A DNA stretch of 64,000 nucleotides from contig JAFSBX010000136.1 in assembly GCA_017437065.1 (NCBI GenBank), forward strand, positions 1-64,000, given 5' to 3'. Origin of the DNA: Lachnospiraceae bacterium. Lineage in GTDB: Bacteria > Bacillota > Clostridia > Lachnospirales > Lachnospiraceae. This document shows, piece after piece, positions 47,266 to 56,721 of this stretch. How positions within the stretch are numbered: the stretch's first letter is position 1; each line of letters begins with the position of its first letter. Position numbers and translations under genes: made by a program. The notes under the pieces are model-generated. The model did not search any database. It was given only the letters and a program-made list of their open reading frames with translations, and was not told where the DNA came from.

Positions 47266-48081
47266 ATGAGCAAAAGTGAAAAAATACTTGTTTTAGATAT
47301 AGATGGTACTTTGACAAATTCAAAAAAAGAAATTACGGAAAACACAAAAAATGGTATTAAAGATATTATGGAGAGAGGGCATATTGTTATGCTGGCTTCA
47401 GGACGTCCTACGCCCGGAATGAAGAAATATGCTGAAGAATTGGAATTAGAAAAGTATGGCGGATATTTACTGTCATTTAATGGCGGAAAAATTATTAATT
47501 GTAAAACAGGAGATATTGTATTCCAAAATACTTTGCCGTCACATATACTGCGTGGACTTTATAAATTTGCATTGGATAATGACTGCGGTCTTGTTACTTA
47601 TCTTGGTGATACAGTTATTTTAGGGACAAGAAGTGATGAGTATATAGAGCTGGAAGCGAGAATTAATGGTATGCCAATTCGTCAGGTGGATAATATGGTG
47701 GAGTTTGTTGATTTTGATATGAATAAATGCCTGATGACTGCGCCGGTAGACAAAGCTCCTGCATTAGAAAAAGAATTGCAGGAAATGTTCGGTGATATCG
47801 CAAGTATTTATCGCAGTGAACCGTTTTTTATTGAAATTATGCCAAAAGGTGTAGATAAAGCTGCCTCATTGGATAAGATGCTGAGTACAATTGGATTAAA
47901 AAGAGAAAATGCTATCTGCTGTGGGGATGGTTTTAATGATATGACTATGATTCAGTATGCCGGTGTAGGTGTTGCCATGGCAAATGCACAGGAGAAGGTA
48001 AAAGAAGTTGCGGACTTTATTACCAAATCAAATGACGAGGATGGAATTGTTACAGTCATAGACAAATTCATTTTAAGATAG
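47266..48081 (+). CDS. Cof-type HAD phosphatase
   Basis: HAD hydrolase of 271 residues. Motif I is VLDIDGTLT with the nucleophile Asp, motif II LASGRP, motif III near PKGVDKAAS, and motif IV CCGDGFNDMTMI. The large type IIB cap is in the middle (about 85-190), as in the Cof group. Members dephosphorylate sugar phosphates or other small phospho-metabolites. AAAGGG lies seven bases before the ATG, and the gene is followed by a strong terminator. Confidence 0.92.
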   Translation: MSKSEKILVLDIDGTLTNSKKEITENTKNGIKDIMERGHIVMLASGRPTPGMKKYAEELELEKYGGYLLSFNGGKIINCKTGDIVFQNTLPSHILRGLYKFALDNDCGLVTYLGDTVILGTRSDEYIELEARINGMPIRQVDNMVEFVDFDMNKCLMTAPVDKAPALEKELQEMFGDIASIYRSEPFFIEIMPKGVDKAASLDKMLSTIGLKRENAICCGDGFNDMTMIQYAGVGVAMANAQEKVKEVADFITKSNDEDGIVTVIDKFILR

Positions 48082-48142
48082 TATAAATTGTAATTAGCGA
48101 GAATTTGTCAAAAATTTATAATAAATTTAAAAATATATTAAG

Positions 48143-48195
48143 AAATTCAAAATAAATAAGATTTATAATAAAATCTATTTATTTTGAATTTTTTT
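48143..48195 (+). terminator. Strong terminator after the HAD phosphatase
   Basis: A 21-bp stem with one bulged A (48143-48164 with 48171-48191) and a 6-nt loop is followed by a T run. It separates the HAD gene from the sigma factor gene, which suggests the latter has its own promoter in the next 50 bases. Confidence 0.85.
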
Positions 48196-48250
48196 CAAAC
48201 TTTTATAGATTTTAATTCATCTATTAAGTAGACAGTTAGGAGGGGACACA

Positions 48251-48775
48251 GTGGCTAAAAATACTTATGACAAAATTGTTGAATATATTATTGAAAATCA
48301 ACAAAAGTTTTATCGTATAGCTTATTGTTATGTCTATAATAAAGATTCAGCACTGGATATTGTTCAAAATGCGATTTGTAAAGCGTTGGAGCATTACCAC
48401 AGTCTTCGCAATCCGGATGCAGTAAAGACTTGGTTTTACCGTATTCTTGTCAATGAAAGTCTGACTTACATTAAAAAGAATGGTAAAGAAATCGCTTATG
48501 AACCGACAGAATTAAAAGAAGAAATTTACTATGAAGCAAAATTTGAACCGGGTTTTGCAATTTATGATGAAATCAATAAGTTATCAAAAGAAATGCAAAC
48601 TGTGGTTGTGTTACATTTTTTTGAACAGCTTACATTGAAAGAAGTGTCAGAAGTAACAGGGGTTAATTTAAATACAGTGAAATCAAGATTGTATGCAGCT
48701 CTTTCGAAGTTGAAAGAAGGATTAAAGGAGGAGTATTATGATGGACAATCAGGAAAAGCAAGTACTGCAGGATAG
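48251..48775 (+). CDS. ECF-type RNA polymerase sigma factor, SigV-like
   Basis: Sigma-70 family protein of 174 residues with region 2 (about 10-80, FYRIAYCYVYNKDSALDIVQNAICKALEHYHSLRNPDAVKTWFYRIL) and region 4 (about 110-165, LSKEMQTVVVLHFFEQLTLKEVSEVTGVNLNTVKSRLYAALSKLKEG). The start codon is GTG with AGGAGG seven bases upstream. It overlaps the anti-sigma gene by 38 bases. The pair resembles SigV/RsiV, which responds to lysozyme, but the trigger here is not known. Confidence 0.92.
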   Translation: MAKNTYDKIVEYIIENQQKFYRIAYCYVYNKDSALDIVQNAICKALEHYHSLRNPDAVKTWFYRILVNESLTYIKKNGKEIAYEPTELKEEIYYEAKFEPGFAIYDEINKLSKEMQTVVVLHFFEQLTLKEVSEVTGVNLNTVKSRLYAALSKLKEGLKEEYYDGQSGKASTAG

Positions 48776-49943
48776 AGGAAAAGAAATCTATGACAGTATT
48801 ATTATACCACCTGAATTAGAAGATATTGTAAAAAAATCAATTGAATCCGTGGACAAAGAATCAATTGATTTAAATTATAGAAAATCAAATAGTACGGTAT
48901 CTGTTGTACTGAAGTATTTTGGTGCAGCAGCAGCAGTTATTTTCCTGAGTATTTTCATTGGATTAAACAGCAGTGAAACTTTTGCAAGAGAAATGGGTGA
49001 AGTTCCTGTTTTAGGCTCTGTTGCGAGGGTATTTACAGTAAGAAAATATACAGTGGAAAAAAAGGAACTTACGATAGAAGAAGAGGTTCCAAAAACGGAA
49101 GCAGTTATGGAAAATCAGGTACAGGATGAGATTCCTGTGACAGTGTCAGAAAACAATGTACAGGAAGAAACGGAGGTAGTGTCTGCAAGTACTGTATCAG
49201 GAAATGATGTATCCGGAAATAACAGTATACCTGAAACCAAAATGACAATATCAGGAAACGATATTGTAGCTGTAACAGGTGATGAAAGAAAGATTATAGA
49301 TACCCTTACTCCACCGTCCGCACCGGTAACTGTGTCAGGTAATGATATGTATGAATACGCACTTACCGTAAATGATTTTAGTGTTGATATTAATGAAAAG
49401 ATAGAAAATTATGTGCAAAAATATGTGTCAGACGAAAAGCAACGATTCGAGGAGTATAAAAAGGCTTTCTTTGATGCAGGAGGAACGGAAAAAGAGTGGG
49501 CAGACAGAGAGTTTGATATTGATGTCAGCTATGAAGTGAAATATCAGAGAGGCTCTATTGTATCGTTTGTGATAACATCAACGCAGAATTGGTGTGATGT
49601 ATATGGAGAAAGAAATTTCTATAATTTAGATTTGTTAAATGGAAAGAATGTGGTTTTAAGTGATTTACTTGGATTTAATTATGCAGATGTGGCAAATGTG
49701 CAGATAGTTCGCCAGATGAAACAGCGAGTAAAGGATAATCCGGATTATGTTTACTGGGGAGTGACGGATGAAGGTGGTACTCAGGGATTTGGAGGTTTTA
49801 CAAGTGTAAATGAGGATACCGGGTTTTATATCAATGCGGGTGGTAATGTAGTCATTGTATTTGACAATTATGAAGTTGCTCCGGGATTTATGGGAGAGCA
49901 GGAATTTGAGATTGTGGTAGAAAAAGATATGACAATTGATTAA
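48738..49943 (+). CDS. RsiV-like anti-sigma factor with SGND repeats
   Basis: Protein of 401 residues that probably holds the adjacent sigma factor inactive. A cytoplasmic segment (1-55) is followed by one transmembrane segment (about 56-76), then an extracellular stretch with an acidic linker (110-210) carrying SGND at 154-157, 172-175 and 200-203, SGNN at 159-162 and a related SENN near 137. The C-terminal DUF3298 domain (about 290-400) includes ISYEVKYQ-like strands and NWCDVYGERNFYNLDL. RsiV uses this domain to bind lysozyme, which triggers proteolysis. GGAGGAG lies five bases before the ATG inside the sigma gene. Confidence 0.87.
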   Translation: MMDNQEKQVLQDRGKEIYDSIIIPPELEDIVKKSIESVDKESIDLNYRKSNSTVSVVLKYFGAAAAVIFLSIFIGLNSSETFAREMGEVPVLGSVARVFTVRKYTVEKKELTIEEEVPKTEAVMENQVQDEIPVTVSENNVQEETEVVSASTVSGNDVSGNNSIPETKMTISGNDIVAVTGDERKIIDTLTPPSAPVTVSGNDMYEYALTVNDFSVDINEKIENYVQKYVSDEKQRFEEYKKAFFDAGGTEKEWADREFDIDVSYEVKYQRGSIVSFVITSTQNWCDVYGERNFYNLDLLNGKNVVLSDLLGFNYADVANVQIVRQMKQRVKDNPDYVYWGVTDEGGTQGFGGFTSVNEDTGFYINAGGNVVIVFDNYEVAPGFMGEQEFEIVVEKDMTID

Positions 49944-49964
49944 AATTTATATGGTATAACGGAC

Positions 49965-49992
49965 GTGGGAAGGCAAGTAAATGTCTTCCCAC
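49965..49992. terminator. Bidirectional terminator between convergent genes
   Basis: Perfect 8-bp arms, GTGGGAAG and CTTCCCAC, around 12 bases. TAGTTTTG follows on the plus side. It separates the anti-sigma gene from traX. Confidence 0.7.
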
Positions 49993-50015
49993 TAGTTTTG
50001 AAAATATTATTTATT

Positions 50016-50843
50016 TTACGCTAACCCCATAAGGTAAGCTATAAAATATAAAATTATAAGATGTACCGGATAAAAGGCATAAAATACATATTTTAAATTT
50101 AAACCTCTCTCTCCGTTATACTTGGAAATAGGAATGAGCGTAAAGAAAGCAGTTACTTCCATGACACTCATAGCGGTCAAAATAACACATCCCCAAGTCA
50201 TTTCCGATACTTTGTTATTTCGAAGTAAATACATAACAACAATTGTAAGAACACCCATTGCACCATAATCAGTGTTTAAGAAATGTGCAGCAACCATAAA
50301 TAAAATAGAAGAAGGAACTATCAAAAGGTATTTAATAATAGCATTGCTATTGAATTTTTCTTCTATAAATTTAATGGCAATGAGCGAACATAATCCTAAA
50401 AACAGGGTAAAAAATACATTTTGATAATGGGTTGTAAATAAAAATCCGCTGGTAGCCAAGTCAAATGGTACTTCTGAAATAAAAGCAAACAGTAACAGAC
50501 GGAATGCGTATTTCCATACATTTCTTGTATAAGTAAATCCCTCAATCAATAAGAAACAAAAAATTGGGAAACCGAGTCTGCCTATTAATCGAATAATTAA
50601 GTACACAATAAGCAAAGGTAAGAGTCCGCTGTTTTGAAGAAAATCCATAGCTTTTTCAATATTTGAATGGTCCAGTGCAAGAAGCCCATTATTTATAAGT
50701 ACTCGTTGCAGAATAACGGCACCTATATGGTCAATCAACATTGCTACGATGGCAATCAGTTTTAAGGTGCTTCCGGGAACTCCCTTCTTTACAGTAGTTT
50801 CGCCTGAAAAGGCAGTTTGAGTCATAGTCATTGCGTCAGTCAT
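50016..50843 (-). CDS. TraX family integral membrane protein
   Basis: Protein of 275 residues with about nine hydrophobic segments. The conserved TLKLIAIVAMLIDHIGAVI near residue 28 and GRLGFPIFCFLLIEGFTYTRNVWKYAFRLLLFAFISEVPFDL are diagnostic of TraX. The original TraX acetylates F pilin; chromosomal clostridial copies are far more common than conjugation systems and their substrates are unknown. GGGG lies nine bases before the ATG. No conjugation genes are nearby. Confidence 0.88.
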   Translation of the reverse strand: MTDAMTMTQTAFSGETTVKKGVPGSTLKLIAIVAMLIDHIGAVILQRVLINNGLLALDHSNIEKAMDFLQNSGLLPLLIVYLIIRLIGRLGFPIFCFLLIEGFTYTRNVWKYAFRLLLFAFISEVPFDLATSGFLFTTHYQNVFFTLFLGLCSLIAIKFIEEKFNSNAIIKYLLIVPSSILFMVAAHFLNTDYGAMGVLTIVVMYLLRNNKVSEMTWGCVILTAMSVMEVTAFFTLIPISKYNGERGLNLKYVFYAFYPVHLIILYFIAYLMGLA

Positions 50844-50878
50844 AAATATATCCCCTTCTATATTAATTATTATTTAAA

Positions 50879-52435
50879 CTACCATAAACGGGTAGTCCAT
50901 TTTGTACAATCCCACACATCGGTAGCAAGACCTTCATAAAATTCCGGTTCATGGCACACCATTAATATACTTCCTTTATATTCTTTAAGAGCTCGTTTTA
51001 ATTCCTCTTTTGCATCCACATCCAGGTGGTTTGTGGGCTCATCCAGCAGAAGAATGTTGGTTTCGCGGTTAATCAGCTTGCAAAGGCGTACTTTTGCCTG
51101 CTCACCACCACTTAATACTTTTACTTTGCTTTCAATATGTTTGGTTGTTAAACCGCATTTGGCAAGAGCAGAACGTACTTCATACTGAGAGAAAGAAGGA
51201 AATTCCTGCCAGATTTCTTCAATACATGTAGTTGTGACAGACTGATCCATTTCCTGCTCAAAGTAGCCGATATGTAAATAGTCGCCTTGTTCTACTTTTC
51301 CTTCCAAAGGCTTAATAAGTCCTAAAATACTCTTTAAAAGAGTTGTCTTTCCAATACCGTTGGAACCGGTTAATACAATTTTCTGACCTCGCTCCATTTC
51401 TAAATTTAATGGTTTTGATAATGGTTCGTCATAACCGATAACTAAGTCTGAAGTTTGGAAAATGTAACGGCTTGGTGTTCTTGCTTCTTTAAAACGGAAT
51501 TCCGGTTTCGGTTTTTCGCCGGCAAGCTCAATGACGTCCATTTTATCCAGTTTTTTCTGTCTTGACATTGCCATATTACGGGTAGCAACCCTTGCTTTAT
51601 TTCTTGCTACAAAGTCTTTTAAATCAGCAATTTCTTTTTGCTGTTTATTATAAGCAGCCTCTAACTGGGCTTTTTTCATTTCATAAACTTCCATGAATTT
51701 ATCGTAGTCGCCTACATAACGGTTTAATTCCTGATTATCCATATGATAAATAAGGTTGATAACGCTGTTTAAGAAAGGAATATCATGAGAAATCAGAATA
51801 AACGCGTTTTCATAATCGTTCAAATAACGTTTCAGCCATTCAATATGCTCTACATCCAAGTAGTTTGTCGGCTCGTCCAATAAAAGAATATCCGGTTTTT
51901 CCAGTAAAAGCTTACCAAGTAATACTTTCGTTCTCTGTCCACCGCTTAAATCGGTTACATCTTTGTCTAATCCGATTTCTGTCAGTCCTAACGCACGGCC
52001 AACTTCTTCCACCTTAGAATCAATCATATAGAAATCATGCATAGTAAGAAGATCCTGAATAGTTCCAAGCTCTTCCATGTAAATATTTAACTGTTCTTCG
52101 TCTGCTTCGCCCATTTTATCGCAAATTTCGTTCATTTGAGCTTCCATATCAAATAAGAAATTAAAAGCAGAAGCAAGTACATCACGGATAGTCATGCCTT
52201 TTTCCAAGGCAGTGTGCTGGTCAAGATAACCTACACGGACATTTTTTGCCCATTCAATTTTTCCTTCGTCGGGCTGTAATTTTCCGGTAATAATATTCAT
52301 AAAGGTAGATTTTCCTTCACCATTTGCACCAATAAGTCCGATATGCTCGCCCTTTAAAAGGCGGAAAGATACGTTATTAAAAATAGCTCTGTCCCCAAAG
52401 CCATGGGTCAAATTTTCTACATTTAAAATACTCAC
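50879..52435 (-). CDS. ABC-F family ATPase, translation-associated
   Basis: Cytoplasmic ABC-F protein of 518 residues. Two ABC domains have Walker A GANGEGKST and GSNGIGKTT, signatures LSGGQRTKVLL and LSGGEQAKVRLC, and Walker B DEPTNYLD and DEPTNHLD. The interdomain arm (about 240-320) is shorter than in resistance ABC-F proteins. I chose a GTG start at 52435 (SILNVENLTHGFGDRAI) because GGAGG lies six bases upstream. It resembles YbiT/YfmM-type proteins that act on stalled ribosomes. It is divergent from the MATE gene. Confidence 0.92.
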   Translation of the reverse strand: MSILNVENLTHGFGDRAIFNNVSFRLLKGEHIGLIGANGEGKSTFMNIITGKLQPDEGKIEWAKNVRVGYLDQHTALEKGMTIRDVLASAFNFLFDMEAQMNEICDKMGEADEEQLNIYMEELGTIQDLLTMHDFYMIDSKVEEVGRALGLTEIGLDKDVTDLSGGQRTKVLLGKLLLEKPDILLLDEPTNYLDVEHIEWLKRYLNDYENAFILISHDIPFLNSVINLIYHMDNQELNRYVGDYDKFMEVYEMKKAQLEAAYNKQQKEIADLKDFVARNKARVATRNMAMSRQKKLDKMDVIELAGEKPKPEFRFKEARTPSRYIFQTSDLVIGYDEPLSKPLNLEMERGQKIVLTGSNGIGKTTLLKSILGLIKPLEGKVEQGDYLHIGYFEQEMDQSVTTTCIEEIWQEFPSFSQYEVRSALAKCGLTTKHIESKVKVLSGGEQAKVRLCKLINRETNILLLDEPTNHLDVDAKEELKRALKEYKGSILMVCHEPEFYEGLATDVWDCTKWTTRLW

Positions 52436-52579
52436 GTTGTTCCTCCATTCAATAAAAACATACGGCATCAGTATAGCTTAAAAAAGATATTTTGGCAATG
52501 TTGTCTAACCTTATAAAAGGCATTGAAAACCTGAAAACCATATGCTATTCTAAAAAAAATGAGAGGAAGGACATAGTTT

Positions 52580-53920
52580 ATGGCACATACAAAAAATATG
52601 ACAGAGGGAAAACCGTTCCCGATTATCTTTGCGTATTTTATCCCCGTTTTGTGTAGTACGATTTTTCAGCAGTTGTACAGTATTGTTGATACGATTATTG
52701 TAGGAAAGGGTATTGACGATATGGCATTGGCTGCAGTAGGTTCTACAGGAGCAATTACCTTTTTTATATTTGGCTTTATCATGGGACTTGGAAGTGGAAT
52801 GGCGGTATTAATGGCACAGGCATTTGGTGCCGGTAACTATGAGAATTTGCGTAAAACCATTACTATGGGATTTCTGTCTTGTGGATTTGTAGCTGTTATT
52901 ATAATGCTGTTAAGTATGATTGTTGTAAAACCGGTTTTGGTGTTGCTAAATACTTCTCCGTTAATTTTGGAGGATGCAATTTTATATATAACAATTATTA
53001 TTTTAGGAATTCCGTTGACTTTGCTGTATAACTGTCTCAGTGCTATTTTAAGTGCTCTTGGTGACAGTAAAACTCCGTTGGTTGCAGTGGTTATTTCTAC
53101 GATTATAAATGTAGTTTTGGATATCGCTTTTATTATGGGATTACATATGAGAGTAGAGGGAGCTGCAATTGCAACATTAATTGCACAATTTTGTAGCGCT
53201 ATATTCTGCTATATGAAATTAAGGAAAGTCCCTTTTGTACATTTGAAAAAAGAAGACTGGAAGTTGGATATTAAGTTGATTTTTACTCAATTCAAAATTG
53301 GTATTCCGGTAGCATTTATGAACTCAGTAACAGCAATAGGATGTTTATTATTGCAATATTTTGTAAATTTATTTGGAGTAAATTATACGGCGGCTTATTC
53401 AGCCTGTTCAAGAATTACACAGTTTTTGATGCAGTTGAGTTCAGCTGTTGGTATGACGATAAGTACTTATGCAGGACAAAATTTAGGAGCAGGAAAAATT
53501 GAAAGAATAAGGCAGGGATTAAAGGAAGCATCTAAGATTACGATAATAATTACGATTTTTTCAAGTATGTGTCTGATTTTTGCACCAAGATTTTTGGCAT
53601 CAATAATACTTACAGATCCTGAGATTATTGATTTATCCATTAATTATCTCAGAATATGTGGAGTTATGATGTGGGCAATTGGATTTCTGTTTTTAGTCAG
53701 AAGTACCCTTCAGGGAATGGGGGCGACAGTTGTTCCAATGATATCAGGATTTTTGGAACTTGCAGCACGTGTTTTAATGATTTTACTGCTTGCGTCCCGT
53801 GTGGGATATCCGGGAATTGCAATAGCAGAAGTAACAGCATGGCTTTCAGCATTTTTGTTGAATGGAGTATTTTTAATAATTAAATTAAGAAAATTGAGAA
53901 AGATGGAAGCATTAGGTTAA
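52580..53920 (+). CDS. MATE family efflux transporter
   Basis: Membrane antiporter of 446 residues with 12 predicted segments in two similar halves. PIIFAYFIPVLCSTIFQQLYSIVDTIIVGKG and FGFIMGLGSGMAVLMAQAFGAGNYENLRK are the usual N-terminal half; MTISTYAGQNLGAGKIERIRQGLKEA is the matching C-terminal element. Members export drugs or metabolites using sodium or proton gradients. AGGAAGG lies nine bases before the ATG. A 10-bp inverted repeat (53902-53911 with 53930-53939) overlaps its end. Confidence 0.93.
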   Translation: MAHTKNMTEGKPFPIIFAYFIPVLCSTIFQQLYSIVDTIIVGKGIDDMALAAVGSTGAITFFIFGFIMGLGSGMAVLMAQAFGAGNYENLRKTITMGFLSCGFVAVIIMLLSMIVVKPVLVLLNTSPLILEDAILYITIIILGIPLTLLYNCLSAILSALGDSKTPLVAVVISTIINVVLDIAFIMGLHMRVEGAAIATLIAQFCSAIFCYMKLRKVPFVHLKKEDWKLDIKLIFTQFKIGIPVAFMNSVTAIGCLLLQYFVNLFGVNYTAAYSACSRITQFLMQLSSAVGMTISTYAGQNLGAGKIERIRQGLKEASKITIIITIFSSMCLIFAPRFLASIILTDPEIIDLSINYLRICGVMMWAIGFLFLVRSTLQGMGATVVPMISGFLELAARVLMILLLASRVGYPGIAIAEVTAWLSAFLLNGVFLIIKLRKLRKMEALG

Positions 53921-54031
53921 AAATTCTGATGCTTCCATCACTAAAAGGAATATTTTGAGAAAAAAATGAAAAAATATATAATACTATTTTTTTCAATTGT
54001 TTAATTTTAAAATGCAAGGAGGAAAACGGTT

Positions 54032-54625
54032 ATGAAAAGAAAAATGATATGTTTATTGATGGCAGTTGTTATCGTAATGGCAGCAAGTGGCTGTGGAAAA
54101 AATGAGGAAAATGGCAATAATCATCTTGGAGATACCGGAATGCCCGGAAATGAAGCGCAAGCAGGTTACAATCAGGATATTTCTGTGCAAGAGTTAAAAA
54201 GTGCAGTTGTAGATGTTTTAGGTGAGAATTATTGGCCAAACATGGAAATTGATTCAGTAACGTTGGAACAATATTATGGAATAAAACCGGATATGTATGA
54301 GGAATATGTAGCAGAATGCCCGATGATTAGTGTAAATGTTGATACATTAATTATTGTAAAGGCAAAAGAAGACAAAGTAGAAGCTGTAAGGGAAGCAATG
54401 GAAGCGTATAGGGAAAGAAATGTAACAGAAAATATGCAATATCCGATGAATTTAGGAAAAGTACAGGCTTCAAGAATAGAAGAATATGATAATTATGTTT
54501 GTTTCGTGCAGCTTGGAGCAGATACTACAGCAGCAATGGATAAAGGGGAAGAAGCAGTTGTAAACCAGTGTCTTGAGGAAAATGAACGCGCTTTGGATGC
54601 TATTGAAAAGGTTTTGTTAAAATAA
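54032..54625 (+). CDS. DUF4358 lipoprotein
   Basis: Lipoprotein of 197 residues. The signal peptide MKRKMICLLMAVVIVMAASGC ends in a lipobox (AASGC, Cys21), so the mature protein is anchored to the outer face of the membrane. The rest resembles DUF4358, a family of unknown function common in Clostridia, and includes KPDMYEEYVAECPMISVNVDTLIIVKAKEDK. GGAGG lies ten bases before the ATG. It is first in a set of plus-strand genes with short gaps. Confidence 0.85.
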   Translation: MKRKMICLLMAVVIVMAASGCGKNEENGNNHLGDTGMPGNEAQAGYNQDISVQELKSAVVDVLGENYWPNMEIDSVTLEQYYGIKPDMYEEYVAECPMISVNVDTLIIVKAKEDKVEAVREAMEAYRERNVTENMQYPMNLGKVQASRIEEYDNYVCFVQLGADTTAAMDKGEEAVVNQCLEENERALDAIEKVLLK

Positions 54626-54671
54626 GTTTTTAAAGACAGAAAATACAAGAGCATAAGGTGGAAGAAGAAAG

Positions 54672-55358
54672 ATGGAAAAAAAGCTACAGAACAAAGAAAA
54701 AGCAGTAATTTTTGACATGGATGGAGTTTTGTTTGATACAGAAAAGCTTTGCAGGGAAACATGGAATAAAATTGCAAAGGAGCATAATCTGGATAATATA
54801 GATGAAGTACTGACTGCATGCACCGGCTCAAACAGACAGGACACCATCCTTTATATGAAAAAGGTGTATGGTGAGGATTTTGATGCGTTAGCATTCATGG
54901 AAATCTGTTCACAGATAAATATAAAGAAAATGCAGGAAGAAGGCATTCCGATTAAGAAGGGTGCCAAGGAAATATTGGATTATTTGAAAGAAGAAAACTA
55001 TAAAGTAGGGCTTGCTTCTTCCACAAGGAAATGCAGAGTGTTGGAAAATTTAAAAAATAGTGGTTTTAAAGATTATTTTCAGGTAGTTATCGGTGGCGAT
55101 ATGATTGAACATAGTAAGCCGAGTCCGGATATTTATTTGCTTGCATGCAAAGAACTAGGGGTAAATCCGGCAGAAACTTTTGCAATTGAGGATTCACCGA
55201 ATGGAATCCGTTCTGCATATAATGCAGGCATGAAAGCAATTATGGTGCCGGATTTGTTGCCTCCTACAGAGGAAATTTTGTCTATGACAATAACGTGTAA
55301 AAATGATTTGTTTGAAGTTATAGAATATTTTAAGGGGGACGATATATGCAGGAAATAA
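54672..55358 (+). CDS. HAD hydrolase, beta-phosphoglucomutase-like
   Basis: Subclass IA HAD protein of 228 residues. Motif I is VIFDMDGVLFDTE, motif II SSTRK, motif III near SKPSPDIYL, and motif IV IEDSPNGIRSA. The Asp two residues after the nucleophile and the small helical cap (about 18-85) are as in beta-phosphoglucomutase and related sugar phosphatases. It is followed by the tyrosine phosphatase gene, whose start overlaps its end by 13 bases, so translation may be coupled. Confidence 0.9.
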   Translation: MEKKLQNKEKAVIFDMDGVLFDTEKLCRETWNKIAKEHNLDNIDEVLTACTGSNRQDTILYMKKVYGEDFDALAFMEICSQINIKKMQEEGIPIKKGAKEILDYLKEENYKVGLASSTRKCRVLENLKNSGFKDYFQVVIGGDMIEHSKPSPDIYLLACKELGVNPAETFAIEDSPNGIRSAYNAGMKAIMVPDLLPPTEEILSMTITCKNDLFEVIEYFKGDDICRK

Positions 55359-56158
55359 CAAGAATTTCTTTAGAAGGAGTTTGTAATACAAGAGACTTAG
55401 GCGGATTTGTAGCAAAAAGCGGTAAGAAAATCAAAGAAAAGAGGTTGATACGAAGCGGGCAGTTAATCAACCTGACAGAATCAGACAAAAAGAAGCTGGT
55501 GGAAGAATATCATCTTGCAACAATCATTGATTTTCGGACAAATGCAGAACGTAATGATAAACCGGATCCAAGTCTTTCTGGGGTAAAGATGATAAATCAT
55601 CCTATTTTGGAAGAGAAAACATTAGGAATTACAAGAGATACCCAGTCCCAGAAAAACGTAATCGTAACGCTTGTACAGGAAATGCAGAAAATGTCTGATT
55701 TCAGTTCGGAAAAATATATGGAAGACATGTATGCAAGCCTGATTTCCAATCCATATTCCAGAAGTCAGTATAAAAACTTCTTAGAAATATTGTTACAGCA
55801 GGAGAAAGGTGCTTCTTTGTGGCATTGCAGTGCCGGAAAGGATAGGGTTGGAGTTGCAACAATGCTTTTGCTGAGTGCATTGGATATACCGAGAGAAACA
55901 ATTATTGCAGACTATTTAAAAATCAATGAGTTTGGAGCGGAAGAAGTAGAAGAAATTATTGACAGAGTGCTTGGAAATAACCGAAATGAAGAACTGGAAC
56001 GTCAGGTTCGCCCATTGTTTTGTGTAGAGGAAAGTTACATACAGTCAGTATTTAAACAAATGGAGCAGGAAGCCGGTTCTGTAGATGCTTTTTTAGAAAA
56101 GGAAATGGGATTAGACGACAAGAAAAGAGCTTGTCTGGAAGAATTGTATTTATATTGA
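55346..56158 (+). CDS. Tyrosine phosphatase (PTP-like, CX5R)
   Basis: Phosphatase of 270 residues. The catalytic loop HCSAGKDRVG contains Cys and Arg of CX5R. The N-terminal NTRDLGGFVAKSGKKIKEKRLIRSGQL motif is typical of the Y_phosphatase3 group. Members act on phosphotyrosine or on inositol phosphates; the substrate is not clear. GGGGG lies seven bases before the ATG. It overlaps the HAD gene and precedes a nicotinamidase-like gene by about 20 bases. Confidence 0.9.
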   Translation: MQEITRISLEGVCNTRDLGGFVAKSGKKIKEKRLIRSGQLINLTESDKKKLVEEYHLATIIDFRTNAERNDKPDPSLSGVKMINHPILEEKTLGITRDTQSQKNVIVTLVQEMQKMSDFSSEKYMEDMYASLISNPYSRSQYKNFLEILLQQEKGASLWHCSAGKDRVGVATMLLLSALDIPRETIIADYLKINEFGAEEVEEIIDRVLGNNRNEELERQVRPLFCVEESYIQSVFKQMEQEAGSVDAFLEKEMGLDDKKRACLEELYLY

Positions 56159-56179
56159 TGTTAAAAAGGAGGAGCAATA

Positions 56180-56704
56180 GTGAGAAAAATTTTAGTTGTA
56201 GTAGACATGCAGAATGATTTTATCGATGGTGCGTTGGGAACAAAAGAAGCGCAGCAGATAGTAGAGCCTGTGATACATAAAATTAAGGAATATAATACTG
56301 CAGATATTTATGCTACAAGAGATACGCATAGTACCGATTATCTTACTACACAGGAAGGAAAGAATCTTCCGGTAGAACATTGCATTAAAGGTACACAGGG
56401 ATGGGAAATAAGAGCAGAAATTGCAGAGCTTCTGGAGGGTGCGGTAATTGTTGATAAACCATCTTTCGGAAGCCTTGAACTGGCAGAAGTTTTATATGAA
56501 GAAAATAAAAAGGAAGAACTGGAAATTGAGTTGGTTGGACTTTGTACTGATATTTGTGTAGTTTCCAATGCAATTTTATTAAAGGCAAAGATGCCGGAAA
56601 TTAAAATTTCCGTAGATGCATCCTGTTGTGCGGGAGTAACACCGGAAAGCCACAAGGCTGCACTGGAAACGATGAAAATGTGTCAGATTAATATTAGAGA
56701 ATGA
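56180..56704 (+). CDS. Cysteine hydrolase, nicotinamidase-like
   Basis: Isochorismatase-fold protein of 174 residues. The likely catalytic triad is Asp in VVDMQNDF, Lys in VDKPSFGS, and Cys in GLCTDICVVSNA; a metal-binding region near DTHSTDYL and VEHCIKGTQGWEI fits a PncA-type nicotinamidase, which makes nicotinate for NAD recycling. The start is GTG with GGAGGAG upstream. A different amide substrate cannot be excluded. Confidence 0.85.
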   Translation: MRKILVVVDMQNDFIDGALGTKEAQQIVEPVIHKIKEYNTADIYATRDTHSTDYLTTQEGKNLPVEHCIKGTQGWEIRAEIAELLEGAVIVDKPSFGSLELAEVLYEENKKEELEIELVGLCTDICVVSNAILLKAKMPEIKISVDASCCAGVTPESHKAALETMKMCQINIRE

Positions 56705-56721
56705 ATAAGAAGGAAGTTTAA

